In this document: positions 7,429 through 16,177 of the stretch, piece after piece | How the letters are laid out: every line of letters begins with the position of its first letter | Position numbering within the stretch: position 1 is the stretch's first letter | NCBI RefSeq assembly: GCF_016904945.1 | Contig: NZ_JADIKF010000040.1 | Coordinates: 868,001 to 932,000, forward strand | Length of the DNA: 64,000 bases | Source: Dyella mobilis | Lineage (GTDB): Bacteria; Pseudomonadota; Gammaproteobacteria; Xanthomonadales; Rhodanobacteraceae | Direction of reading: 5' to 3' | Notes under the pieces: generated by a model | The model's input: the letters and a program-made list of their open reading frames with translations, nothing else | Database searches by the model: none | What the model was told of the DNA's origin: nothing | Program-made: the position numbers and the translations under genes

Positions 7429-9381
7429 TCAATTTCCGCCAGCACCTTTGACATCGCCGCTAGCCGCCACTGCTCCACTGCCTGCGTTGTCTGTTCCAGG
7501 CCCGATATTGCTGGACAAGAACGTAAGCATCCGCGTATAGAAATCCAGCTGGTCTGCGGGGTCCACGAGCCCATGCCCTTCCCAGTCATAACTCACGAAT
7601 TGCGCCGGATGCCCTGACTTTTTCAGCGCCGACTGCATTGCCTTTGCGTATTGAATCGGTACGCGCTCATCCTGCTGACCATGCACGAGCAGAACGGGAA
7701 TGGTGATGTCCGACGCGTGCGAAACGGGTGAATCGGCAAGCAGTGCTGCTTTATCCAAACCAAGCACTATATTGAGGTAATACTCGCCGTAATCGCTGCG
7801 ATGGATGTCACCCCAGCGGTAGAGTTTGCTCAAGTCATAGGGTCCAGCCAATCCGATGGCGCAGCGGTACAGCGTGGGCTCGCGTGCAGCGCTCATCAGC
7901 GCAGCGTAGCCGCCGTAACTCCCACCGTAGATGCAAATGCGTTTGGGATCCGCCACGCCCTGCGCAATGGCCCACTGCGTTGCGTCGGTGATGTCATTCA
8001 CCATGCCGCGCCCCCACTGGTGGTAACCGATTTTCATGAACCTTTGGCCGAAATTCGCCGAGCCGCGGAAATTCACGTGCAGCACGCTGTATCCATGCGC
8101 GGCCAGGAACTGGGTTTCACCGTCGAACATCCAGTCGTCTGCGATGTAGTACGGGCCGCCGTGGACAATAACCACCATGGGTGCCGGACCCGTTGTGCCA
8201 TGAGCGCGCGAAAGAAATCCATGCAAGGGCAGCCCGTCTCTCGCTTTCAGCTGGAAAGGCTCCATCGCGGCCATCGCCGTAGCGTCCAGCCACGGCCGGG
8301 AATGAAATAGCAGTGTGGCTTTGTTCGCTACGCGATCCAGCAGATACCAGGAGCCTTCATCCCGGTCGCTGTACGCATACACGATGAGGGTCGAACCATT
8401 GGCGGTGCTGCTTACTACGTCGACCACCGTGTTCGGGAAGGCCTTCACCAGCGCACTGTGCCACTTGGCGTCTTCGCTGCTCGGGGCCCAGTAACGCGCC
8501 CGTGGTACGCCAGGACCAAACCAGGCGCCGATCGGCTCCTTCCCGTCCATGGAATAGATGACGTGAAGCGGATCGGAGACCGGATCGCTCAACAGCTCGG
8601 TTCGCTTGCCGCTCGCAAAATCGTAGCTTTCGATGATATCTGGGGCATCGGTGCGTTCGCGCTGCAGAAACGCCAGTTTGTTGTCCCTGGAAATGCCAAG
8701 CGGAATCTCCTCGACGTGCGTGGCGTCGCTATCGTTAATGGAGGTCCATTTACCACTGTCGTCACGCACGTAGAGCTGGCTTCGCGCTGTTTTGCTCCAC
8801 GCCCAAGCGATGCGGACCGTGCCGGTGTGATCAACCATCAAGGAGGCATCGCCAATAGGCGCTTCGCCCAGCTCATCGGGTTTGCTCATCAGATGGTCGA
8901 TGTCATAGCGCTTCACACTGAAGCGACACTCGCCATCCATGAAGTCTTTGCACTCGCGGACAAGAAAATGATGTTCGTCGCCGCTTACCGTGCCGAAAAA
9001 GTTGGAATCCAACGTCTGTGGATGCTTCGCATGAATATCCACCAGGTAAGTCCACGGGTCTGAGATCGGCTGGTGATACCTTTCCGAATCGCGGTTGGCT
9101 GAAAGCACCAGATGGTCGGAGCCCAACCACGACAAATCCCCAATCTCACCACGACTTCCCGGTCCGATTTGCGCAACTACCTGCATGTCCGCGCGTCGCA
9201 CGACGGTGACCTGCGTGCTGTCATCTTCCCGATGCACAATCGCGAGAAGCGCCCCATCCGGCGATATCGCCACACGCTCGTACTCGGCGCGCTGAAAATA
9301 ATCCATGGTTTTCGGCGCACCATCCGCCATACAGGCAAACGCCACCGAGACCAGCAAGCAGGCCAGCCAAAACCGTTTCAT
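7429..9381 (-). CDS. Secreted S9-family prolyl oligopeptidase-like peptidase
   Basis: A 650-residue exported serine peptidase. A signal peptide (residues 1-~21, ending ACMADGA) precedes a beta-propeller-like region (~25-390) and a C-terminal alpha/beta hydrolase domain. The catalytic triad is visible: S488 in GGSYGGYAAL, D571 in VHGQQDERVP and H603 in WEGHGLVD. Length and order fit the acylaminoacyl-peptidase/dipeptidyl-peptidase subgroup, which releases short peptides in the periplasm or outside. Its GC-rich composition is that of the host chromosome, so it is probably resident sequence between two acquired patches. The last ~30 residues are Gly/Ala-rich. Confidence 0.92.
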   Translation of the reverse strand: MKRFWLACLLVSVAFACMADGAPKTMDYFQRAEYERVAISPDGALLAIVHREDDSTQVTVVRRADMQVVAQIGPGSRGEIGDLSWLGSDHLVLSANRDSERYHQPISDPWTYLVDIHAKHPQTLDSNFFGTVSGDEHHFLVRECKDFMDGECRFSVKRYDIDHLMSKPDELGEAPIGDASLMVDHTGTVRIAWAWSKTARSQLYVRDDSGKWTSINDSDATHVEEIPLGISRDNKLAFLQRERTDAPDIIESYDFASGKRTELLSDPVSDPLHVIYSMDGKEPIGAWFGPGVPRARYWAPSSEDAKWHSALVKAFPNTVVDVVSSTANGSTLIVYAYSDRDEGSWYLLDRVANKATLLFHSRPWLDATAMAAMEPFQLKARDGLPLHGFLSRAHGTTGPAPMVVIVHGGPYYIADDWMFDGETQFLAAHGYSVLHVNFRGSANFGQRFMKIGYHQWGRGMVNDITDATQWAIAQGVADPKRICIYGGSYGGYAALMSAAREPTLYRCAIGLAGPYDLSKLYRWGDIHRSDYGEYYLNIVLGLDKAALLADSPVSHASDITIPVLLVHGQQDERVPIQYAKAMQSALKKSGHPAQFVSYDWEGHGLVDPADQLDFYTRMLTFLSSNIGPGTDNAGSGAVAASGDVKGAGGN

Positions 9382-9466
9382 CGTGCATCCCCCTGATGCT
9401 CCGTGTCCCTGAACTACAGATTACCTATGTGGGAAAATAATCGCCACTGTGTATCACCCCACCCAA

Positions 9467-9498
9467 ATGCAAAAAACGGGGTCAAGCCCACTTTGCAT
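9467..9498. repeat. Inverted repeat with GGGGTCAAGCCCACTTTGCA motif
   Basis: ATGCAAA (9467-9473) is inverted as TTTGCAT (9492-9498), with GGGGTCAAGCCC between. It resembles in style the repeats at 7039 and 7385 (GGGGTC and CACTTTGC-type words). It lies between the S9 peptidase start and the FRG gene stop, at a border of the accessory patch. Confidence 0.35.
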
Positions 9499-9559
9499 AG
9501 GCCGTCGCTGCGATTTAGCGAACCCGGCCCTGCTCTCCTCTTATTTTCTCAAAGTCCAC

Positions 9560-10366
9560 TTAGGATCGAATTGAAACAATTCGACGACAAAGATGATCAA
9601 GATCCGGATATATCAAATCAGCTCGATAACCCAGCCGCTCTAGATCATCCCTAAGCTTAGGCGTTGCCACTGGCTTTATATCTATGCGATATAAATGTGC
9701 ATCCATACCGGGGACCTGGTTTAAGGGAATGGAATCCGAGCCATGCACGGTGAAGCAACCAGATTGAGCAATTAACCGTGGATTAGAAAACGTCGGCTCT
9801 ATGGAGATTGGTCCACTCGGTCTCTTAGTGCCATCAAACGACGAGGTTGGCCGCAGCGTATCTGGCAAATAAGATCCAACAAGCTTTTCTACCTCCGGCG
9901 GCCCATATCCCATCTTGGGGATAAAGATTCTAGGATCATTGTGAACTAATTCATTTACCTTATAGGCATTCAGAACCCAAACAACCGGCGATAGGTCCGA
10001 ACTCACTTTCTTCTCTTCAAAATCAAGAGCAAAGAATAATGCGACAAGCGGTGACTTACTCCAATCAAGGAGCCTTGTCGGCAATCCGTGATGCTGCATA
10101 AGACTATAAATTTCCCAAGAGCCAGAAAATTTAGTCCCGCCATACATCGGCAAACTTACGAGAAATTCATCTGTAATCGACTCTTCATCGATTTCGGACC
10201 CTTTCTTTTTTTTCCTAAAGGCACCTGGCGTTAAATGATACTGCCCATTCATCATGCCGCGGAACCAGATGCTATCTGGGGCCAAATTAATTTGATCCGA
10301 GATGTCACCGATCGCATCGATATATTCCGCAATTGTGGATATTTTTTTCGCGTTTTTTGCTCTCAT
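9560..10366 (-). CDS. FRG-domain protein
   Basis: A 268-residue protein with the FRG domain. WFRGMMNGQYHLTPGAFRK (residues 34-52) carries the family-naming motif. LMQHHGLPTRLLDWSKSPL (89-107) and RLIAQSGCFTVHG (197-209) are the other conserved blocks. FRG domains occur in many predicted anti-phage and toxin proteins and have been proposed to act on nucleotides or NAD-related ligands; the activity is not settled. No partner gene adjoins it. Moderately A+T-rich compared with the S9 and IcmF genes on either side, consistent with acquisition. Confidence 0.85.
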   Translation of the reverse strand: MRAKNAKKISTIAEYIDAIGDISDQINLAPDSIWFRGMMNGQYHLTPGAFRKKKKGSEIDEESITDEFLVSLPMYGGTKFSGSWEIYSLMQHHGLPTRLLDWSKSPLVALFFALDFEEKKVSSDLSPVVWVLNAYKVNELVHNDPRIFIPKMGYGPPEVEKLVGSYLPDTLRPTSSFDGTKRPSGPISIEPTFSNPRLIAQSGCFTVHGSDSIPLNQVPGMDAHLYRIDIKPVATPKLRDDLERLGYRADLIYPDLDHLCRRIVSIRS

Positions 10367-10963
10367 CCCTTACCCACCTTTTGATGAAACATATCGAAGT
10401 TGAATAGATGATTCATTGAATAAAATTAAGCGCTCACAACCTCTTTCCAGCCCACTCTGGACGTTTTCAAGTAATCGCATCATTTCCCGAAAGACTATTC
10501 AATTTATTGCAACCGACAGCAAACACAGGAAAAAAGGCGGCCGCTAAAAAACGCGTATATGCAAAGTACCAAGCCGGCAGGCCCATCCGGAACTAGAGTG
10601 CTCCGAGCACACCACTACTTGGCTTGGCGCGTAAGCCAGTCAACCCGAGGCCAACCATGTCCCAGTTAGAAGCCCAGTCTTCGCCTGAGCACACGCAACA
10701 AACGACATGGCGCTTGCCGCCATGACCAGAAACGTGTTCATTTCTCCCCCTGTTCTTCTGCTAGAACCGGATTCCCGGACCTGATGCTAGCAAGGGAGTG
10801 TGATGAGTGGCGTGAAGGTTTGGTGATGGTAGACCTGCTGGCCTACCTCACTCTGCTTGCAATGAAATGAAGCGGCTGAGAGGAGTGTAGATTTGTCGCT
10901 CCGAACAACACCTCACACCAACCCTCTCCCCAGAGGGGAGAGGGCATTTTGTAACGGAGTTTG
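10367..10963. other. Intergenic stretch without a convincing gene
   Basis: About 600 bases. The left part is A+T-rich and fits the FRG gene promoter region. The middle has a small hairpin (GTGCTC at 10598-10603 with GAGCAC at 10605-10610) nested inside a wider inverted pair CCAAGCC / GGCTTGG (10569-10575 / 10621-10627). These could be a small structured RNA, but nothing confirms it. Only very short open frames are present. The right end carries a REP-like palindrome just after the IcmF stop. Confidence 0.45.
10922..10944. repeat. REP-like palindrome, CCCTCTCCCC type
   Basis: CCCTCTCCCC (10922-10931) and GGGGAGAGGG (10935-10944) form a perfect 10-bp stem with loop AGA, preceded by a CCTCAC box. 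It shares stem and flank with the pair at 14597-14753. It lies ~20 bases past the IcmF stop codon, where it may also help end transcription. Confidence 0.7.
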
Positions 10964-13900
10964 TTACATGTTGCGACGATATTCCCCACCCACGTCATAC
11001 AGGGCATGACTGATCTGCCCCAACGAGTTGTACTTCACCGCCTCCATCAACTGCTCGAACACATTCTTCCGCTCGCGCGCGGTGTTCTGTAGCGTCTTGA
11101 GGCTTTCCGGCGCCAGGCTGTTGCGGGCTTTGCCGAACGCCTTCACGTTTTCGATCTGCTGGCCCTTCTCTTCTTCCGTGGAACGGATCAGTTCGATCTC
11201 GGTGGCGATTTCGCCGCCGTGGTCTTTGGGCAGGAAGGTGTTGACGCCGATCAAGGGCAGGCTGCCGTCGTGCTTTTTGTGTTCGTAGTACATCGATTCT
11301 TCTTGAATCTTGCCGCGCTGGTACATGGTGTCCATGGCGCCGAGTACGCCGCCGCGCTCGCTGATGGCTTCGAATTCCTTGTACACCGCCTCTTCCACGA
11401 TATCGGTCAGGGCGTCGACCACGTGGCTGCCCTGCCAGGGGTTTTCGTTGAAGTTGAGGCCGAGCTCTTTGTTGATGATCATCTGGATGGCTACGGCGCG
11501 GCGCACGCTTTCTTCGGTGGGCGTGGTGATGGCTTCGTCGTAGGCGTTGGTGTGCAGACTGTTGCAGTTGTCGAACAGGGCGTACAACGCCTGGAGCGTC
11601 GTGCGGATGTCGTTGAACTGGATTTCCTGCGCGTGCAGGGAGCGGCCGGAGGTCTGGATGTGGTACTTCATCATCTGGCTGCGGGCGCTGGCACCGTAGC
11701 GCTCGCGCATGGCGCGGGCCCAGATGCGGCGAGCGACGCGGCCGATCACGGTGTATTCCGGGTCCATGCCGTTGGAGAAGAAGAAGCTGAGGTTCGGCGC
11801 GAAGTCGTCGATATTCATGCCGCGCGCGAGGTAATACTCAACGATGGTGAAGCCATTGGATAGCGTAAAGGCGAGCTGGCTGATCGGGTTGGCGCCGGCT
11901 TCGGCGATGTGGTAGCCGGAGATGGAGACCGAATAGAAGTTGCGCACCTTGTGGTCGACGAAGTATTGCTGGATGTCGCCCATCATGCGCAGCGCGAATT
12001 CAGTGCTGAAGATGCAGGTGTTCTGCGCCTGGTCTTCCTTGAGGATGTCGGCCTGCACGGTGCCGCGCACGGTTTGCAGGGTTTCCTCTTTGATGCGCGC
12101 GTAGGTGTCGGCATCCACCAGTTGGTCGCCGGTGACGCCGAGCAGGCCGAGGCCGAGGCCTTCGTTGCCCTTGGGCAGGTCGCCGGAATATTGCGGGCGC
12201 GCCTTGCCGGCGAAAAGTTCGCCCATGCGCTTTTGCGCGGCGGTCCAGCGGGCGGGATCTTCCTTGAGGTATTTCTCCACGTTCTGATCGATCGCGGTGT
12301 TCATGTACATCGCGAGGATGATCGGCGCGGGACCGTTGATGGTCATGGAGACGGAGCTGCTCGCCGCGCTGAGGTCAAAGCCGGAGTACAGCTTCTTCAT
12401 GTCGTCGAGGGTGGCGACGTTGACGCCGGAGTTGCCGATCTTGCCGTAGATGTCCGGGCGCGGTGCGGGATCTTCGCCGTACAGGGTGACGGAGTCGAAC
12501 GCGGTGGAAAGACGCGTGGCGGCGCCGCCCTGACTGAGGTAATGGAAGCGGCGGTTGGTGCGCTCGGGCGTGCCTTCGCCCGCGAACATGCGGGTGGGAT
12601 CTTCACCGCTGCGGCGGTACGGGTACACGCCACCGGTGTAGGGGTAATGGCCGGGAAGGTTTTCGCGCATAAGGAAGCGCAGCTGGTCGCCCCAGTTCTT
12701 GGTCTTGGGCGGCGCGACCTTCGGGATTTTCTGGTGGCTGAGCGATTCGCGGTAGTTTTCCACGCGAATGACTTTGTCGCGCACCTTGTATTCGTTCACC
12801 TCGTCGGTGACGGACTTGTACAGCTTGGGCCAGTCGCGCAGCAGGTGCACGGCTTCGCTGCTGAGTTCGCGCAGGGCGGCGTTGTAGCGCTGGCGCAGCA
12901 CCAGCAGAGTGCGGTCGGTGCTGGTGTCGTGAGTGGAATCGTGGTCGTAGCGTTCCAGTGCGCGCGGCAGCTTGTCGTCGCCCAGTTCTTTCAGCGATTC
13001 GTAGTAATGCTGCGCCTTGCTGGCGAATTCGGCTTCGCGCTCGATGCCGGTGTTGATGCCCCTGCCCTGCTCAGCGATTTCGGCGAGGTAGCGCACGCGG
13101 GCGCCGGGGATCAGCACGGTGGCGCGCGGCTCTTTGAGGGTGATGTCGAGGTTGGGCTGCCAGTTGCAGTGTTCGCCTTCGATGCCGTGCTCGCTCTTGC
13201 CGGTGAGCTTGTCGCGCATCAGGCGGCACAGGTTGGTGAACATCCAGGTGACGCCCGGATCGTTGAACTGGCTGGCGATGGTGGGGTACACCGGCACGTC
13301 TTCGTCTTTCATGGTGAAGGCGGTGCGGTTGCGCTTCCACTGTTTGCGCACGTCGCGCAGGGCGTCTTCGGCGCCGCGCTTGTCGAATTTGTTGAGCACC
13401 ACCAGTTCGGCGAAATCGAGCATGTCGATTTTTTCGAGCTGGCTGGCGGCGCCGTAGTCGCTGGTCATCACGTAGACGGGGAAGTCGACCAGGTCGACGA
13501 TTTCCGAATCGCTCTGGCCGATACCGGCGGTTTCCACGATCACCAGGTCGTAGGGCTGGCTCTTGAGGAAGTTGATGCAGTCGTGCAGCACTTCGTTGGT
13601 GGCGGCGTGCTGGCGGCGCGTGGCCATGGAGCGCATATACACGCGATGGCTGCGCAGCGCATTCATGCGGATGCGGTCGCCGAGCAAGGCACCACCGCTG
13701 CGGCGGCGCGTCGGGTCGACGGCGAGCACGGCGATGCGCATGTGCGGGAAGGCGTGCAGGAAGCGCAGCAGCAGTTCGTCCACCACGGAGGATTTACCGG
13801 CGCCGCCGGTGCCGGTCATGCCGAGCACGGGAGTCTGCTTGCCGGCCAGCGACCACTCTTTGCGCAGGCGGGCGAGTTCGACTTCGGCGAGCTTGCCTTC

Positions 13901-14449
13901 CTCGATGGCGGAGAGCATGTGGCCGATGCTGATCTCGTCGTTGATATCGACGGTGGCGGGCACGGCGTCAGTCTGCTCGCGCTTGGCGGCAGCGCCGCCG
14001 GCGCGGTTCATCACGTCTTCGATCATCTCGGTGAGGCCGAGCTTCATGCCGTCGTTGGGGTGGTAGATGCGCTCCACGCCATAGGCTTGCAGTTCGCGGA
14101 TTTCCTCCGGAGTGATGGTGCCACCGCCACCGCCGAACACGCGGATGTGCGGGGCGCCCTTCTCCTTGAGCATGTCCACCATGTACTTGAAGTATTCGAC
14201 GTGGCCGCCCTGGTAGGAGGACAGCGCGATGGCGTCGGCGTCTTCTTGCAGTGCAGCACGCACCACGTCTTCCACCGAGCGGTTGTGGCCCAGATGAATG
14301 ACTTCCGCGCCCTGCGATTGAATGATGCGGCGCATGATATTGATGGCTGCATCGTGGCCGTCGAACAGGCTGGCGGCAGTGACGAAACGCAGGGGAGTGG
14401 TTTCGGCCTGCGCTGCGCTGGCAGGGACGTGCTTGGCGGGGGAACTCAT
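10964..14449 (-). CDS. icmF: Fused isobutyryl-CoA mutase with G-protein chaperone
   Basis: An 1161-residue adenosylcobalamin-dependent acyl-CoA mutase. The N-terminal B12-binding domain (~20-150) has LFDGHDAAINIM (H32) and ALSSYQGGH. A MeaI-type GTPase domain (~185-420) has the P-loop GTGGAGKSS (213-221) and NKFD. The C-terminal ~600 residues are the mutase barrel. The order B12 domain, GTPase, mutase is the IcmF arrangement; methylmalonyl-CoA mutase would place the B12 domain at the C-terminus. IcmF interconverts isobutyryl-CoA and n-butyryl-CoA, and some members also act on isovaleryl/pivalyl-CoA. This fits the branched-chain amino acid genes elsewhere in the window. Confidence 0.93.
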   Translation of the reverse strand: MSSPAKHVPASAAQAETTPLRFVTAASLFDGHDAAINIMRRIIQSQGAEVIHLGHNRSVEDVVRAALQEDADAIALSSYQGGHVEYFKYMVDMLKEKGAPHIRVFGGGGGTITPEEIRELQAYGVERIYHPNDGMKLGLTEMIEDVMNRAGGAAAKREQTDAVPATVDINDEISIGHMLSAIEEGKLAEVELARLRKEWSLAGKQTPVLGMTGTGGAGKSSVVDELLLRFLHAFPHMRIAVLAVDPTRRRSGGALLGDRIRMNALRSHRVYMRSMATRRQHAATNEVLHDCINFLKSQPYDLVIVETAGIGQSDSEIVDLVDFPVYVMTSDYGAASQLEKIDMLDFAELVVLNKFDKRGAEDALRDVRKQWKRNRTAFTMKDEDVPVYPTIASQFNDPGVTWMFTNLCRLMRDKLTGKSEHGIEGEHCNWQPNLDITLKEPRATVLIPGARVRYLAEIAEQGRGINTGIEREAEFASKAQHYYESLKELGDDKLPRALERYDHDSTHDTSTDRTLLVLRQRYNAALRELSSEAVHLLRDWPKLYKSVTDEVNEYKVRDKVIRVENYRESLSHQKIPKVAPPKTKNWGDQLRFLMRENLPGHYPYTGGVYPYRRSGEDPTRMFAGEGTPERTNRRFHYLSQGGAATRLSTAFDSVTLYGEDPAPRPDIYGKIGNSGVNVATLDDMKKLYSGFDLSAASSSVSMTINGPAPIILAMYMNTAIDQNVEKYLKEDPARWTAAQKRMGELFAGKARPQYSGDLPKGNEGLGLGLLGVTGDQLVDADTYARIKEETLQTVRGTVQADILKEDQAQNTCIFSTEFALRMMGDIQQYFVDHKVRNFYSVSISGYHIAEAGANPISQLAFTLSNGFTIVEYYLARGMNIDDFAPNLSFFFSNGMDPEYTVIGRVARRIWARAMRERYGASARSQMMKYHIQTSGRSLHAQEIQFNDIRTTLQALYALFDNCNSLHTNAYDEAITTPTEESVRRAVAIQMIINKELGLNFNENPWQGSHVVDALTDIVEEAVYKEFEAISERGGVLGAMDTMYQRGKIQEESMYYEHKKHDGSLPLIGVNTFLPKDHGGEIATEIELIRSTEEEKGQQIENVKAFGKARNSLAPESLKTLQNTARERKNVFEQLMEAVKYNSLGQISHALYDVGGEYRRNM

Positions 14450-14874
14450 GGGGACTCCGACAACGTGTGCGTGGAATCTTCCTATTCTAGTGGGGTTGGG
14501 GGGCGGGCGCTTGGGGTGGTGGCTAGGGGGTTGTTCTTAATGAGGAATTTTTAACGGTGCGGGTTTTTCTTGCTCTTCGCTCTGGGGAGATTTTCTCCCT
14601 CTCCCCTGCGGGGAGAGGGTTGGGGTGAGGGGGCACTCTTGCGCGGCGTTGCGTTGGTGCGGTGGTTGGAAAAAGAGCGCGCACGTCGTGCACGGACATA
14701 CTTTTCGCAAGCCTTGGCCCCTCACCCCGGCCCTCTCCCCGGAGGGGAGAGGGAGGAGAGCGCAGATGGCGTAACGAAAATTTCAGTGCGTCCCTAGAAT
14801 CCGTTGAGATTGTCCGGCAAGGCCGCCACGCTGCCGCATGCTCGCCCTGGACCTATCCAGACGGGGACGAGCCC
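14450..14874. other. Intergenic region between icmF and symporter
   Basis: About 425 bases holding the divergent promoters of the two genes and a pair of inverted REP-like palindromes. The symporter frame stays open upstream to 14662, but that part crosses a palindrome and has no membrane-protein character, so it is treated as non-coding. Confidence 0.6.
14597..14753. repeat. Pair of inverted REP-like palindromes (BIME-like)
   Basis: Two perfect 10-bp stems, CCCTCTCCCC-TGC-GGGGAGAGGG (14597-14619) and CCCTCTCCCC-GGA-GGGGAGAGGG (14731-14753). The first is followed by TTGGGGTGAGGGGG; the second is preceded by the inverse, CCCCTCACCCCGG. They are therefore two copies in opposite orientation ~110 bases apart, the layout of a bacterial interspersed mosaic element. 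Confidence 0.75.
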
Positions 14875-16110
14875 ATGACTTCCGCCAAGCGATTCCGCCT
14901 GTCGCGTATTGCGATGTGGCAACAAATTCTTATTGCCATGATTCTCGGGATGGCTGCCGGGCACTTCATTGGCGAGCCGGCCAAGATGCTGCAACCGCTG
15001 GGCGACGTGTTCATGTCGCTGATCCGCATGTGCGTGGTGCCGCTGGTGTTTGTGTCGGTGGTGTGCGGCATCAGTTCGCTGACCGATCTGGCCGCCATGC
15101 GGCGTATCGCGTGGAAGTCGATTGCCATCTACATGGTGTCGATGGCGATCATGGCGGTGCTGGCGATGGGGGCGGCGAGCTTCTTTCAGGTCGGCAGCGG
15201 CTTGCATCTCACGGTCGGTACGGGCGCGGAAGTGGCGAGCGGTTCCACCACCATCAAGGATGCGCTGCTCAGCGCCATTCCTTCCAACCCGTTCAAGGCA
15301 TTTGCCGATGGCGCGCTGTTGCCAACGATCGTGTTTGCGATTCTGTTTGGCCTGGCGATCAATTTCACCGGTAACGCGGCGGCGCCGGTGCGCAAGCTTT
15401 TCGACAGCATGTCGGCGGTGGTGTTCAAGTTGATCGGCATGGTGCTGAAGTTTGCCCCGTTCGGCGTGTTCGGCCTGATGGCTCACGTCACCGCGGACCA
15501 CGGTTTCTCGGTGCTGGGGCACTTGGGTGCACTGGTGGGCGTGGCGTATGCGGTGATGCTGTTCTTTATCGTGGTGGTGTGCAGCCTGATGTTGCTGGCG
15601 TTTCGCATCAATCCGCTGCCGTTCCTGCGCAAGGCCTTGCCGGTGCAGCTGTTTGCCTACTCGTCGGCGAGCAGTGCCGCCACGCTACCGCTGAACCTGG
15701 AAACCACGCAGCAACGCCTGGGTGTGGACAAGCGCGTGGCCAGCTTCGTGCTGCCGCTGGGCTCCACGGTAAATATGGCCGGCCTGGCGGTGTATCTGGG
15801 TTCGGTGGTGATCTTTGCCAGCAACGCTTATGGCATCGAGCTGTCGCTGTCGCAATTGGTGATGGTGGTGGTGACCACCACGCTGGTCTCGATCGGTGCA
15901 GCGGGTGTTCCGGGTGCGGCGCTGGTGGTGATGGGCCTGGTGTTGTCGTCGGTTGGTTTGCCGCTGGAAGTGATCACGGTGATCGCCGCGGTGGATCGCC
16001 TGCTGGACATGCTGGCCACCACCACCAATGTCACCGGCGATACGGTTACGGCAGTGATGGTGGCGAAATCCGAAGGCGCTTTGGATGAGAAGTGCTACCA
16101 AAGCGCCTGA
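14875..16110 (+). CDS. Dicarboxylate/amino acid:cation symporter (SDF family)
   Basis: A 411-residue inner-membrane transporter of the DAACS/SDF (GltP, DctA) family. Hydrophobic spans alternate through the length. The serine-rich hairpin YSSASSAATLPLNLETT (~262-278) and the GAAGVPGAALVVMGLVLS segment are family hallmarks. It imports glutamate, aspartate or C4-dicarboxylates with protons or sodium; specificity cannot be read. The ATG at 14875 follows GGGGACGAG and gives the usual basic start before the first span (KRFRLSRIAMWQQILIAMIL). It is divergent from icmF and closed by a strong palindrome at 16135. Confidence 0.9.
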   Translation: MTSAKRFRLSRIAMWQQILIAMILGMAAGHFIGEPAKMLQPLGDVFMSLIRMCVVPLVFVSVVCGISSLTDLAAMRRIAWKSIAIYMVSMAIMAVLAMGAASFFQVGSGLHLTVGTGAEVASGSTTIKDALLSAIPSNPFKAFADGALLPTIVFAILFGLAINFTGNAAAPVRKLFDSMSAVVFKLIGMVLKFAPFGVFGLMAHVTADHGFSVLGHLGALVGVAYAVMLFFIVVVCSLMLLAFRINPLPFLRKALPVQLFAYSSASSAATLPLNLETTQQRLGVDKRVASFVLPLGSTVNMAGLAVYLGSVVIFASNAYGIELSLSQLVMVVVTTTLVSIGAAGVPGAALVVMGLVLSSVGLPLEVITVIAAVDRLLDMLATTTNVTGDTVTAVMVAKSEGALDEKCYQSA

Positions 16111-16134
16111 CGGTGTCTAGCGCTTTGCAGAGTG

Positions 16135-16164
16135 AATGGCCGTGCTGGTACCAGCACGGCCATT
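16135..16164. terminator. Perfect 30-base palindrome between convergent genes
   Basis: AATGGCCGTGCTGGT (16135-16149) is followed directly by its exact inverse (16150-16164). It lies between the convergent stops of the symporter (16110) and the alpha-galactosidase (16178). It is probably a bidirectional terminator, although the T-tracts are weak. Confidence 0.7.
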
Positions 16165-16177
16165 TCGTGTGATGGAC

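Noticed and set aside
10803..10870. Tiny hydrophobic open frame (MVDLLAYLTLLAMK) as a possible type I toxin
   Set aside because: Only 14 codons, no clear antitoxin RNA or promoter, and no similarity to a known family; not supportable.
11909..14554. 881-residue open frame on the plus strand
   Set aside because: It lies wholly antisense to icmF, whose domains are unmistakable. The translation is a Gly/Ala/Val/His-rich shadow caused by the third-position GC bias.
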